Source of the DNA: Branchiostoma floridae
Lineage: Eukaryota > Chordata > Leptocardii > Amphioxiformes > Branchiostomatidae
DNA: 64,000 nucleotides
Assembly: GCF_000003815.2 (NCBI RefSeq)
Contig: NC_049980.1
Span: 34,721,991 to 34,785,990, forward strand
Reading direction: 5' to 3'
Shown here: positions 48,141-59,602 of the stretch, piece after piece
Layout: each line of letters starts with the position of its first letter
Numbering within the stretch: the stretch's first letter is position 1
Notes under the pieces: model-generated
What the model saw: only the letters and a program-made list of their open reading frames with translations
What the model was told of the DNA's origin: nothing
The model's database searches: none
Program-made: the position numbers and the translations under genes

Positions 48141-49907
48141 CCAAAGAAGAAAGGAAATCATATTGAGTGAGTAGCAAACAGTGCACGTTTTCCAGTCGAG
48201 ACAAATCATACAGACACGTAATCCTTTGGGTTTGTTTGATACATGCTGTAAGAGAGGTATCAACAACAATCTTCAAAGAAATGTCACGTTTTTGATTATG
48301 TTTGGAAAACAAAAAGATTTATTGAATAAATTTATGTATAGGTATGCACCCATAGGCACCCATTCTTTCTATCTTTTTTTTTTCTTTTGTTTGTTTGTTA
48401 ACAGATCGAGTGTTGAATACAGAGTAAAGAGACTCTTTTTACACAGTCACAGCTTTAGTTCCACCGACCTTTGGGTGCCTGTCACCTTCATCAGGGCTGA
48501 CTGGTTCACCCTCAAAACTGATGCGAGTGTGGGAATGAAAAAAAAAATTAGCCACAAAAGTTGTCTTCATTATGAAATCAAAGTTGTCAGGAAAGTTGAA
48601 CAAATGACCAAACATACAGTGTGCGCTGAACCAAACAATATATTTTTATTTGTGTTTTTACATATTTTCTTCTTTGGAACTAACGTTGGCCTTCCATGAC
48701 CTTAATATCCGTTTTCTAATATTATTTTTAAAAGTCTACGTCATTTATTTTTGCAGCTACTTTGTGAAATTTACAATATGGTTAAAAACTGTTTCTGGAA
48801 ACGACCGAAAATTGATACGCGCGCAGATGTCATCCATGTAATCAAATTACCATGGCCTAACTTCTGTCTATTTTTAGATTTCTTTGTTTTGTATCAATTC
48901 ATCCTGGTGACAGTTAATTGACTTCTTTAGTTATGGGACTGATTTTCAAGGAAACCCAACATGGGACACAAAAACAAATGAATAACAATGATATGAAACT
49001 TACAATTAATACAAGTAACTTTACATGTAAATAACAATCAATTCACAAATACATCTGTTTGATAAAGGGTCACTTTAGAGAATAAACAATAAATCATAAC
49101 AAAAGAAATCGCAATTCTACTATATGACACTATATAAACAAACCAATCAGATATATTAAAATCAATATTCTACTCGTCCGTTCAGCATTTTGTAGGAGTC
49201 GCCCCAAAACAGTGAATGTGCTTGATAAGGCCACCAAGGCATTTCCCTTTCTAGAATGTTCTTCACGTAAACTAATTAATAATAGTTCAAGCGGAAAGAT
49301 CTGTACATTCTCTCTATATGAAAACTGGGGAGTGACTACCATTGTATGTACAGTAAATACTCATCACTTTGGTTCCAATCTAGTTCTGCTTCATTATAAA
49401 TTTCTATACATCCATTCCTTTGTATCAGTTTTCTACTTGAGAGAGCCATCACAACGGTTGAAAAACAAGGAGCTACTTGGGCCAGTCCTATAATTCTAAG
49501 ATTGTATGGTGCACATCACTTTGATTCTTATTTATTACTTCATTATATTCTATACATTCATTCCTTTGTATTAGTTTCCTACTCAGGAAAGTCATAACAA
49601 TCTCTGAAGCGCACCAAGGCAATCCCCTTTCTAGAATGTTCTTCACGTAAAAGAACTAATAATAGTTCATGAGGAAAGATCTGTACATTCTCTACAATGG
49701 GGAGTGACTACCATTGTACAGTAGATGATTCATCACTTTGGTGCCCATTTGTTGGTGCTTCATTACATTCTATACATTCATCCCTTTGTATTAGTTTCCC
49801 ACTCCACAAAACCAGAACGGTGTTAAAAAAACAAGGTCCTACTTGGGTACATTCCCATTCCTATAGTTCCAGGAGTTACTTCTTACTGGCTAGTTTTACT
49901 GCGGAGA

Positions 49908-50122
49908 GCCACTGTACAGCCTCAGACAGATGCAGGTCCTATCTGGAACTGTTGCTGACTCCAGGTACTACGGTCCGCTGGATAGTTTTCCTGCGGATGG
50001 CCGGAGAGCCGCTGTACAGCCTCAGACAGATGCAGGTCCTATCTGGAACTGTTGCTATGAGTCCAGGTACTACGGTCCGCTGGATAGTTTTCCTGCGGAT
50101 GGCCGGAGAGCCGCTGTACAGT
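49908..50122. repeat. 102-bp minisatellite, 2 copies (downstream of gene 6)
   Basis: Two copies, the first with the three-base deletion also seen downstream of gene 5. About 400 bp of 3' flank present in other units is missing between this block and the TTAAAGTTATACATCATTAC landmark. Confidence 0.75.
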
Positions 50123-50357
50123 GGTGGCGAGAGTTTCACCTGTCGCCTACGGACGTTTAAGTTATACATCATTACAAAGCTTAAGGTCTCTATTTTTCAA
50201 AAATGTAGCATAGTGAAAACAGTACCCCTACTTTAGGATCAAAAAGGGATTGGGAAAATCTAAGTGAAAATTTGCCAGCACCACAAGGGTTTTACATGTC
50301 TAATGTGGTGCAAAAAATAATAAACAGCGGGATATGCATGTTTCCCAGACAAGGTTT

Positions 50358-53300
50358 TCAGGAAATGGTACGGTTATAAGAAGTACCTGGAACAGCCTGG
50401 CATATGAAGCGGAAAAACCAGAAGCATGAGACGTCAAACCATTTGTCGCAGTAATAAACGCAATCTTCCCTGCCCCCAGAGTTGTCCGGTTGTCCCGGAG
50501 CCCAGGAGTTGTACGTCCCAAGTGCAGAACCATCCACCCACTCAAAGCTTCCCTCTTTGTGCTGATCGTGCAGGCCGATCCAGAAGGCACCACCACGGCT
50601 CACGGACTTGTACAAGGAGATCAGGAAGGCGTTGGTCTCAGCGTCTCGGGGCATGGCGAGGGTGCCGCCGTCTTCATGACAGGCCACGGTCGCTCGACTG
50701 AAGATCTTCTGTGTGTCGAAGGCCTTGTAGCAGATTCCACGGAACAATGCGTAACCTTTAGCACAAGATGCTGGAAAACATTTTGCATTAACAACAGGCT
50801 AAGAAGGAATAGTTACATTACAGATCACAGAGCAGCACACACAAAGGAAGGAAACAGTGTTTCACACCCTGAATTATTGTAGTTTATTACAATTTACCAA
50901 TCAATTAAAACATTCTACAAACAAATTATGTACAGCTCAAAAGGCCAACATTTGCTCGTGAGCAAATACAGCATATTTAAATCCAGTTCAATGCAAAAGT
51001 ATGTTCCTTTGGGCACCTCTGTACCAACTTTCACATCATTAGGTTGTGATACCAGAGCACAGGGGCCTCAATTATACATTTATGGTCTAAAGATGACCAA
51101 AAAACTTATTTCAACAAGTATTTACTCAATCCGCCTCATGACAAATTCCTGGTCATTTGATCCAAAAACGAAAAAGTTGAAACCATTTGAAGATTTGACT
51201 GCAAACCCAACTTACCTGGTGTCTTGTTCATCTCGTGACGACGCTGCTCCGAAGTAGTGGTTCGGCTTCGCTCTTTATCCAGGTCGCGCTTCAAGGTGTC
51301 AACAATGGTGGACAGTCGGCGCATATCGTCTTGGTCGCGCTTCAAGGCGTCCACAGTGGCGGACAGTCGGCGTATGTCGTCTTGGCCGCGCTTCAATGCG
51401 TTAACAGTGGTGGACATGTCGTCTAGGTCACCCGCCAAGGCGTCAACAGTGGCGGACACGTCGTCTTGGTCACGCTTCAAGGTGCCAACAGTGGTGTACA
51501 TTTTGTCTTGGTCGCGTTTCAAGGCGTCCACAGTGGCGGACAGTCGGCGTATGTCGTCTTGGCCGCGCTTCAAGGCGTTAACAGTGGCGGACATGTCGTC
51601 TAGGTCACCCGCCAAGGCGTCAACAGTGGCGGACACGTCGTCTTGGTCACGCTTCAAGGCGTCGACAGTGGTGGACAGTTGGCGTATGTCGTCTTGGCCG
51701 CACTTCAAGGTGTCAACAGTGGTGGATATGTCGTCGTGGTCGCGCTTCAAGGTGTCAACAGTGGTGGATATGTCGTATTGGTCACGCTTCAAGGCGTCAA
51801 CAGCGGTGGACAGTCGGCGTAAGTCGTCTTGGCCGCGCTTCAAGGCGTTAACAGTGGCGGACATGTCGTCTAGGTCACCCGCCAATGCGTCAACAGTGGC
51901 GGACACGTCGTCTTGGTCACGCTTCAAGGCGTCGACAGTGGTGGGCAGTTGGCACATGTCGTCTTGATCGCGCTTCAAGGCGTCAAAGGTGGTGGACATG
52001 TTGTCTTGATCACGTTTCATTGTGTCAAAAGTGGTGGACAATTGACGTATGTCGGCTTGGTCGTGCTTCAAGGCGTTAACAGTAGCGGACAGTTGGCGTA
52101 TGTCGTCTTGGTCATGCTTTAAGGCGTTAACTGTGGTGGACACGTTGTCTTGTCCGTGCTTCAAGGCGTCGACAGGGGCGGACATATCTTGGTTGCGCTT
52201 CAAGGCATTAACAGTGGCGGACATGTCATCTTGGTCGCGCTTCAAGGCGTCAACAGTAGCGGACAGTCGGCGCAAGTCGTCTTGGTCGCGCTTGAAGACG
52301 TTAACAGTGGTGGACAGTTGAGATATCTCCTGCAAATGTATTAACATACGTCAGAATACCAAAAGTATAGAAAAACTGGAGTCTAACATCGAGGATAATC
52401 CCAAGGCCTTTTGGAGCTATGTCAAATCCATCAGACAAGACTCTACTGGTGCGTCCGCCCTAAGACATCAGGGGGTGCTAACATCTGACCCCAAAGAAAA
52501 GGCTGATGCACTGGGGGCCCAGTTTGAGTCAGTGTTTACCAGGGAGGATAAGACCACCGTTCCTACCCTTGGCGAACCCAAAGCTCCAACTATCCCCTCC
52601 CTTAACATCACAGTGGAGGGGGTAGCCAAACAGCTCTCCTGTCTTAACCCCAGCAAGGCCACAGGACCAGACGGATTACCACCTCGCCTCCTGAAGACCG
52701 TAGCCGAACAAGTTGCGCCAATATTACAGGTCATATTCTCCCAGTTAATATCCACGGGAGATGTTCCTGAAGATTGGAGAACAGCTAACATCGCTCCAAT
52801 CTTCAAAAAGGGGGACAGAACCTTGCCATCAATCTATAGGCCGGTGTCTCTGACATCGGTCTGTGGTAAAGTGCTCGAACACATCGTGCACAGCCACATG
52901 ATGAAACATCTAGACGCTCATGGCATTCTGTCCCCTGCGCAACACGGCTTCAGGAAGGGTCTGTCCTGCGAGAGCCAGCTGGTGCTTACCCTCCAAGACC
53001 TGGCCAAGAACATGGACCAGAACAAACAGGTCGATGCCGCGGTGCTTGACTTTAGCAAAGCATTCGATACTGTGCCACACGAACGTCTGCTGAGCAAGCT
53101 CGAGCACTATGGTATTTCTGGCCTCCTTCAGTCTTGGCTTAGGGCCTTCCTTACGGAGAGAACCCAGAGGGTTGTCTTTGACGGTGGAACATCTAAAGCT
53201 GTCAAGGTCACCTCTGGAGTTCCGCAGGGTACTGTGTTAGGCTCTCTGCTATTCCTGCTCTACATTAATGACCTACCTGATTCCGTTGGCTCACATGTTC

Positions 53301-56047
53301 GACTATTTGCTGACGATTGCTTGATTTATCGAACTATCAGCAAGCCTTCTGACGCACAAGGGCTGCAGTCTGACCTCGATGCGCTAACAGAATGGCAAAA
53401 TCGTTGGCTCATGTCGTTCAACCCCTCTAAATGTCACATCCTCCATATCACCCGTAAAAAGCACCCCATCATAACTCAGTACTCCCTCTGTGGAGAAGCC
53501 CTTACCGGTGTTAAGTCCCACCCCTATCTTGGAGTACAACTGTCCGACGATTTGTGGTGGGACACCCATATCAACCACGCCACTAGCAAAGCAGGTAAGG
53601 TCCTAGGAGTCATTCGGCGCAACTTGACCCATTGTCCATCTAGGGTCAAGGCCACTTGTTACAAAGCGCTGGTACGGCCTCACTTGGAATATAGTGCCAT
53701 CGTCTGGGACCCGTACACCAACAAAGGGATACAGGCGGTGGAGGCCGTCCAGCGCAGGGCAGCCCGAGTGACCCTAAATGACTACCGGCAGACTAGCAGC
53801 GTGACACAAATGCTTTCAGACCTGCAGTGGCGCCCTCTCTCCGAAAGGAGGAGGAACGCCCGCCTCACCTTTTTCTATAAAGTAGTCAACAATAATATTA
53901 ACATAGACGCCAGCAATATTCTGAAGCCTGCCCAAGGGCGCACCCGGGGTAGTCACGACTTCAAATATCAACACATATTCGCACGCACCGATATCTACAA
54001 ACATTCTTTTTTCCCACGCACAATTCCCGAGTGGAATGCCCTGCCTGGCACGGTTGTAAGCGCTCCCAACGTTGAGCACTTCCGTGCCAGGCAGGCGGCC
54101 TGCCCGCCCTAACCCGGGAGCCTCAGCTCCCCCCCCCCTACTTTTGCCCCTCGCGGGGTCATTTGGGGGTATCTTATGCAGATGCAGATTAAGCAGAAAG
54201 TTCTAGCTTGATAGACTCAATTAACAAAGCAGAACCAGTGTAAGTAAAATTGATATGCAACAGGCTCTGTGGTAGAGGGGTGTTTACCTCTTTATTGATG
54301 AACGTCAGAGGGGCCAGTCCAACAGCAACCATACTAAGCAGCAGCGCAATGCAGGCTGTGATGCAGCTGCGGTGAGAGCGGATGAAGGTACAGAAGGCAC
54401 CGTGGCGACGTGCTTCGTCCTGATACGTGCGGTCTGTTAGAAAACAAGAGAGTTTAAAGCAAGGAATTATTTTTCAAACGTTGAACAACAATTTACAACA
54501 CATTTTTGACTGGTGTAGGCTGTCGTAAGATTTTGATGTCGTGGAAGTTTTGTGCAAGCGGTCTATGACAGAACTAACCCCCGACAAAGATCTAAGACAG
54601 CCATTTCCGTAACAAGACCCGCACGACTATATCAGGAATGCAATTATTTTATGATCGGACGACAATCGTGCGACGAATCTGAACAGACACAGCAATGCAA
54701 GGATAGGACAGGAGCAGGACAAAACCTGGAGACGTACAAAGCGTTTTACCTGCTCTGGAGACGTACAAAGCGTTGGGTATGCTCGCAGCGGCGTCCGCAA
54801 TGGACCGCCAATCAGTCTTCGGCTGCTGCACGGGTGTGGTGTCTGGCGAAAATTACACAGTTAAACACTTACTTCATATGCAGTAAATTGTTTCCAAGCG
54901 AGACAAAAATAGGACGCCGATAGCGGACTGGAAAACATTTTACCTTGTCCAGAGGCATACATGGGGTTGGGCACACTCGCAGCGGCGTCGGCACGTGCCT
55001 GCCAATCCGTTCGGGGCCGCCGTATGGGTTTAATACCTGGGGAAAATAACCAAATTAAACTGGTGCCGTCGGTATGTATTTTTTCATTCACATATATTTT
55101 TTGAGTATCAGACAAAAGCACAATATGTTCATATAAAGTCTTCTCACCTCACCTCACCTCTTCTACTTAAGGCTTTATATAAACAAGTCGGTATACAGTC
55201 AAAAAACAGCTTATAGATTGTATGAAGCCAAGAGACACGTTTTTATATAAATATATGCTAAATATTATAAGATAATCTTATTAGAAAATTAACAACTAAA
55301 AGAAGTCTGCGCCAAATGAACACTCTTTTGTTCTTATTGTACATTGCACCATAAAAGAATTCCTCAGGCTCAATTTGTTGTCGTAGAGACCAGTTTGGTA
55401 ACGTGGGGGGGGGGGGGGGCTGAAAATATACATTGGAGAGGAAAACAGTGCTTAATCATCGTGGTTACTTAAATTTGCATCATATTACTGTAACAACATT
55501 TTATCATATGGCTATTCTAGAGTCGAGTAAGTTTCATCTCGAGCAGCGATGTTGGGTTCCAGACTGGTTGTTGTCAGCCAAAATATAACTACTTTTACCG
55601 ATAATTTTGTGCCATTCAATGTGTAGACTTTTGACGACCGAGGACTAACTTAACGTCTGATACTCCCCATGTACGGGGCGTTATTTCACCATCCGAAATG
55701 TTGAATGCAACCCCTCATTACGCCATGCCAAAGCGGGGTTCGCACTTGATCCTTATGGTCAGGTAGTGGGATCATTGACCACTTGGGCCCCAACGGAAAT
55801 GAAATAGCTATCGTCATAAAATCCAAGCTCCACGACTCGGCTAGATGCTATTTGGAAAATATTTTTTTAAATGAAAATACACCAAATGTTACACCAAGCA
55901 ATGCACTGGGTAATTTGAATCATTATATTTCTCACTATATAGATTAATATATAAACATTGGCCTCTGACATGTGTAGAAAGAAGATATTTAAAAAAAACG
56001 TATCTACCTGTGTCACCAGTCCGTGGCTGCTGCTGCCCTCCCGGCAT
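50358..56047 (-). CDS. Type II transmembrane C-type lectin, gene 6 (LINE in intron)
   Basis: Exons: 56008-56047 (start), 54944-55036 (second tail exon, NPMY), 54750-54842 (tail, NALY), 54288-54433 (transmembrane), 51216-52329 (neck, about 371 residues) and 50358-50770 (lectin domain). Lengths sum to 1899 nt, 632 residues, in phase. The intron between the transmembrane and neck exons contains a 1.8-kb antisense LINE fragment, but both splice sites are intact. The neck has one MCQLP repeat. The lectin domain reads CAKGYALFRGICYK, FWIGL, QPD, GREDC and KWFD, then an aromatic-rich SCFWFFRFICQ. Coding potential is preserved; the effect of the insertion on splicing is unknown. Confidence 0.85.
52379..54190 (+). 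mobile_element. 5'-truncated non-LTR retrotransposon (Jockey/CR1-type reverse transcriptase)
   Basis: An open frame runs without interruption from the insertion edge (ESNIEDNPKAFWSYVKSI) to TAA/stop at 54112, about 577 codons; the first internal ATG is at 52475. Counting from that ATG, reverse transcriptase motifs are PSKATGPDGLPPRLL (about 59-73), YRPVSLTSVCGKVLE (121-135), AVLDFSKAFDTVPH (189-202), SGVPQGTVLGSLLF (247-260) and the catalytic FADD (about 278-281). The 3' end has no poly(A) but ends in ATGCAGATGCAGAT repeats. Endonuclease and 5' parts are absent. It interrupts the sequence AAAACTAGATGAATAAGCAG found in other units. The catalytic residues and long ORF imply a young insertion. 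The exact clade (CR1, L2, Rex1 or other) needs a tree. Confidence 0.9.
54726..54778 (-). repeat. 29-bp splice-donor minisatellite (about 2 copies) in gene 6
   Basis: One complete copy with junction at 54750 plus an adjoining partial copy (CTGGAGACGTACAAA at 54727). Genes 1, 2 and 5 have a single copy. Confidence 0.75.
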
Positions 56048-57327
56048 GGTGCAACTTGTCCGGTTCCTGCACAGCACAAATACACGCCCTGCGTCAGGCG
56101 GGGGCCGAAACACAATGAAGAAATAAAATGTAAAAATGAAGAAATTAAAATTATAGATGAAAAGTCGTACGTGGGTGGCAAACATAAACGTTTTCCAGTC
56201 GAGACAAATCAAATAAACACGCAATCGTTTTCTTTGTTTGTTTGTTACATATTGAAAGAGAGGCATCGAAAACAACATTTCAATACATTCTATTTTTCAT
56301 CATGTTTTTCTCATACTTTCTTGCGTGCCATAATACCGCCACATAAAAAAAATTGTTATGGAGACTTTATGAAGATTTTCTGGAACACCTAAATATCTGA
56401 AGTGTATATACCTCAGCATTACTCATGTTGCATCGGTACATCTCTTTAAATCAATTGACGTTATTGTATTATTTTAATTATGTGGTGGTAGTATGGAATC
56501 GGTTGGAATTATGAGGGTTAATATTGAATCCATTTATATGCACCCATAGGAGGAAAAAAACAATTCTCATTATTGTTTCTTCGTCTAAAATTTTCCGTGT
56601 TCGTCGCACAACACAAAAGTCTCTCAACACAAGGAAGAGTTTTGTTTTAACGTGCATACTTTTAGAGATTTTCTGCCACACATTTTCATTTGAGGCAACA
56701 CCCTATATGGCAAACCATGCTGTCCTGCAGTATTGCTAAGAGTTGTCAGGGGGCGTTATTTACAGGAGCTAGCTTTACACATGTCAGAATGTCAGGGTCG
56801 ACAAGGAGAATGAATTGTTGTTTGGATGTTTTGGTAAACTGCTTGGGAATAACTCGTAAATAAACGAATTCGATTCATGCATCTGGTCTCGGACCGGAGT
56901 TTCTTTTACGATTTCGGAGGTTGGCGGACAGCCTCAGGCCGAAGGGCTACAGTTCCGCTAGGAAACGTAGGACGCGAAACTTAATCAATATGGTCGAAAG
57001 CCGTTTACTGCTGACAAACCTATTTCCCGACAAACCTACTGGTATCGTCTGTTGCCTCTTTATTTTGTGTAGAATATGTAGTAAAATTTCAATTTAGGAC
57101 CCGAAAACTATCATTTTTTAAAAACTTTTTCATGCATCTTTATTCGTCATCTGTCAGATTAACTATAGAAATGTAGGAATAAGTATACCATATTATGTTG
57201 TCTTGTACTACATCATATATTATTTAATTCATAAGATAATAATAATTGGTCTTTTGGTTCAATCCACGAACACTGAAATATATTGCAGTGTCTTATGCAC
57301 ACGCTGAATTGCCAGCCAATCAATCAT

Positions 57328-57835
57328 TTCATATCATATCCTGTCAGATGATATAATATCATATATCATATCATATCATAAAATGTCATGTCAGGTGATA
57401 TAATATCATATATCATATCATATCATAGAATGTCATGTCAGGTGATATGATATAATATATCATATCATATCATAAAATGTCATGTCAGATGATATAATAT
57501 CATATATCATATCATATCATAAAATGTCATGTCAGATGATATAATGTCATATATCATATCATACCATAAAATGTCATGTCAGATGATATAATACCATATA
57601 TCATATCATATCATATCATAAAATGTCATGTCAGATGATATTATATCACATATCATATCATATCATATCATAAAATGTCATGTCAGATTATATAATATCA
57701 TATGTCATATCATATCATATCATAAAATGTCATGTCAGATGATATTATATCATACTATTATTTTTGCTCTCCTGACATGTTGCGACTTGTCAAGTTTTGT
57801 CGGGGTCCGAAACACAAAGAAATTAGAAACCAAAG
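57328..57835. repeat. 47-bp satellite (about 9 copies) abutting a relic first exon
   Basis: Last satellite block. Monomers include CAGGTGAT and CATACCAT variants. The relic exon follows at about 57758-57835 (minus), encoding TSRNMSGEQK then stop. Confidence 0.78.
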
Positions 57836-58023
57836 ATGAAAGGAAATCATATTGAGTGGGCAGCAAACAGTGCACGTTTTCCAGTCGAGACAAATCATAC
57901 AGACACGTAATCGTTTTGGTTTGTTTGATACATATCGTAAGAGAGGTATCGAAAACAATCTTCAAAGACATGTCACGTTTTTGATCATGTTTGGAAAACA
58001 AAAAGATTTATTGAATAAATTTA

Positions 58024-58404
58024 TTTATGTCATACCTGTGACGCGAAAACGTTCGATACGGGTGTTCCGGACCGGCTGATAACTTTCCGTACGGCCCGGG
58101 CTTATCACACGGGCTCCATTCGAATAAATCGAACTGTTTCGAGTGGGCCGAGTACGACGCCATCGAAAGTTCGAATAGCTGATTCTGACATTGGAACATT
58201 ACTGTTGCAACGCTTTTTTTTCGAGGGCACCAAATTTGTTCAACTTCTGGCGCATTTCGCATCAAAACATGGGTTTTCTCTGGTGGGTATGACATAAACA
58301 AAATACAACACGGTGTATTCCGCATCACCCTCGGTCCCAGCCCGACCGCGGGTCGGTCTGATACCTTCGGCGATACGGAATACACCGTGTTGTATTCTAT
58401 ATGT
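58024..58404. mobile_element. Fold-back element, copy 2
   Basis: The element is inserted at the same unit position as 22323-22739. ATACAACACGGTGTATTCCG (58301-58320) and its exact reverse complement (about 58376-58395) form a 20-bp stem around a roughly 55-base loop. It is non-coding. Confidence 0.6.
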
Positions 58405-58574
58405 ATAGGTATGCACCCATAGGCACCCATTCTTTCTTTCCTTTTTTTCTTTTTTTCTTTTTGTTAACAGATCGAGTGTTGAATACAGAGTAAAGATACT
58501 CTTTTTACACAGTCACAGCTTTAGTTCCGCCGACCTTTTGGTGCCTGTCACCTTCATCAGGGCTGACTGGTTCA

Positions 58575-59131
58575 CATTGCACCGCATAAATACGTATCAC
58601 TGCTTACAGGTGCGGTCACAAACGCAAAGTATTAATCCATAAAGATATTGTGTCTGTGACAGTGATTGTTTGACACGTGAACCTGTTAGAATTAACCTGA
58701 TAAAGTTGACACATCTTCCACCGTGAGTCCCTGCAGATTCACGGAGAAAATGTAGCACAAGAAACAAAATGAAGTTGAGCGCTAAAGACGTTCTTTTAAT
58801 CTTCTTCAGAACAACGAGTCATTCTAGAACAGCTTTCCCGCGTGTTCGCAAGAATAGCGTTCTGTGCACTTCGTCTGATCGCGATCGAACAAACACGTTA
58901 CACGTTGAATAGACGTTACATGAGAACAGCAGTAAGCCGCCATCCTTCACAGATTATTCGAATCGACGTTACGTTGACACACCACTGACCAAGATCTAGA
59001 GACATTTTACCTAGAGTCTTCTCATTGAAAACTACTGTACCAAGAGACACTCAGCACCAAGAGTTCACGTCTAGCGAAATATTAGACGTTAAACAAGGAC
59101 ATCATCAACAACAACAAAACAAACTGACGCG
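58575..59131. other. Presumed 5' flank and leader of the downstream membrane-protein gene
   Basis: Unique sequence between the array edge and the ATG at 59132. No clear TATA box or other motif could be assigned. Confidence 0.4.
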
Positions 59132-59551
59132 ATGCTGCAGGCGATTGGACTAGACAGACTGGTGAGACCCCAGGGTACCAACCCTACCGGACCCCGCCGG
59201 GACACCAGTCCCAGCCCGACCGGACCCCGTCGGGACACCAGCCCGAGCCCTACCGGATCCCGCCGGGACTCCAGCCCGAGCCCTACCGGGCCCCGCCGGC
59301 GCCGCGCGCGGTCCCCGAGGCCGAGGAGACCGCCGCCCAAGTCCCGCATGTTCCGCCCTCCCGAGGCGGACACGGGAAGGAGCCACCTGAGCGTCCGTCT
59401 GACCCCGCGAGACGTGGAGGGGGTCGGGCTGGTGTTACTGACCATGGCGACAGTAGCGATGTGTGCGGCCGTGCTCCTGCCAATGTTCAGCACAGTGATA
59501 CACTTCGCCATGCCTGTCGCTGCAGAACCACTGCTGGGTCCCCAGTACACA
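59132..59551 (+). CDS. Pro/Arg-rich single-pass membrane protein, first coding exon
   Basis: An ATG-initiated exon of exactly 140 codons ends at a consensus donor (A|GTAAGTATC). The N-terminal half has four tandem repeats around TSPSPTGPRRD (about residues 17-54), then an RRRRARSPRPRRPPP basic-proline stretch. A hydrophobic segment follows at about 99-125 (VGLVLLTMATVAMCAAVLLPMF). The positive charge before the helix and the absence of a signal peptide suggest a cytoplasmic N-terminus. GC content is much higher than in the neighbourhood. Later exons are not identified; the next 900 bp contain decayed copies of the membrane segment. The family is not recognised. Confidence 0.6.
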
Positions 59552-59602
59552 GTAAGTATCGTTAGATGCTAGTAATAATAAGTACTAAATTATTACAAAT
59601 TG

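Larger units (their letters stand above)
46356..50357. other. Spacer between lectin genes 5 and 6
   Basis: It holds the 5' flank of gene 5, satellite and relic exon (47649-48140), GTTAACAGATCGAG block (about 48400), AT-rich sequence, two duplicated downstream blocks (49227, 49610) and the 102-bp minisatellite (49908-50122). No gene is supported. Confidence 0.55.
4605..58574. repeat. Tandem array of about 7.5-9.8 kb units, each carrying one C-type lectin gene
   Basis: The same ordered landmarks recur seven times: a CCCTATATGG start, a 47-bp satellite, a relic first exon, a conserved GTTAACAGATCGAG block, a 102-bp minisatellite, lectin domain exon, neck exon, transmembrane exon, tail exon(s) and start exon. 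Satellite starts at 5234, 14274, 21872, 31632, 40187, 47649 and 57328 give unit spacings of about 9.0, 7.6, 9.8, 8.6, 7.5 and 9.7 kb; differences are largely explained by private insertions and repeat length. The right edge is near 58574, where the shared sequence stops abruptly after GGCTGACTGGTTCAC. The left partial unit lacks a lectin gene in the assembled sequence. Confidence 0.9.
56048..58574. other. Right end of the array: 5' flank of gene 6, satellite, fold-back element
   Basis: The shared unit sequence continues through the satellite (57328-57755), relic exon, fold-back insertion (58024-58404) and the GTTAACAGATCGAG block (about 58465). It stops at about 58574, partway through GGCTGACTGGTTCAC. 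Confidence 0.65.

Noticed and set aside
5234..57755. AT-rich satellites considered as CRISPR-like arrays
   Set aside because: Eukaryotic context, contiguous monomers without unique spacers and five-base length steps.
59089..59550. Minus-strand Gly/Arg-rich open frame opposite 59132-59551
   Set aside because: Antisense of a GC-rich repeat exon; the plus strand has the ATG, a plausible membrane helix and a consensus donor.
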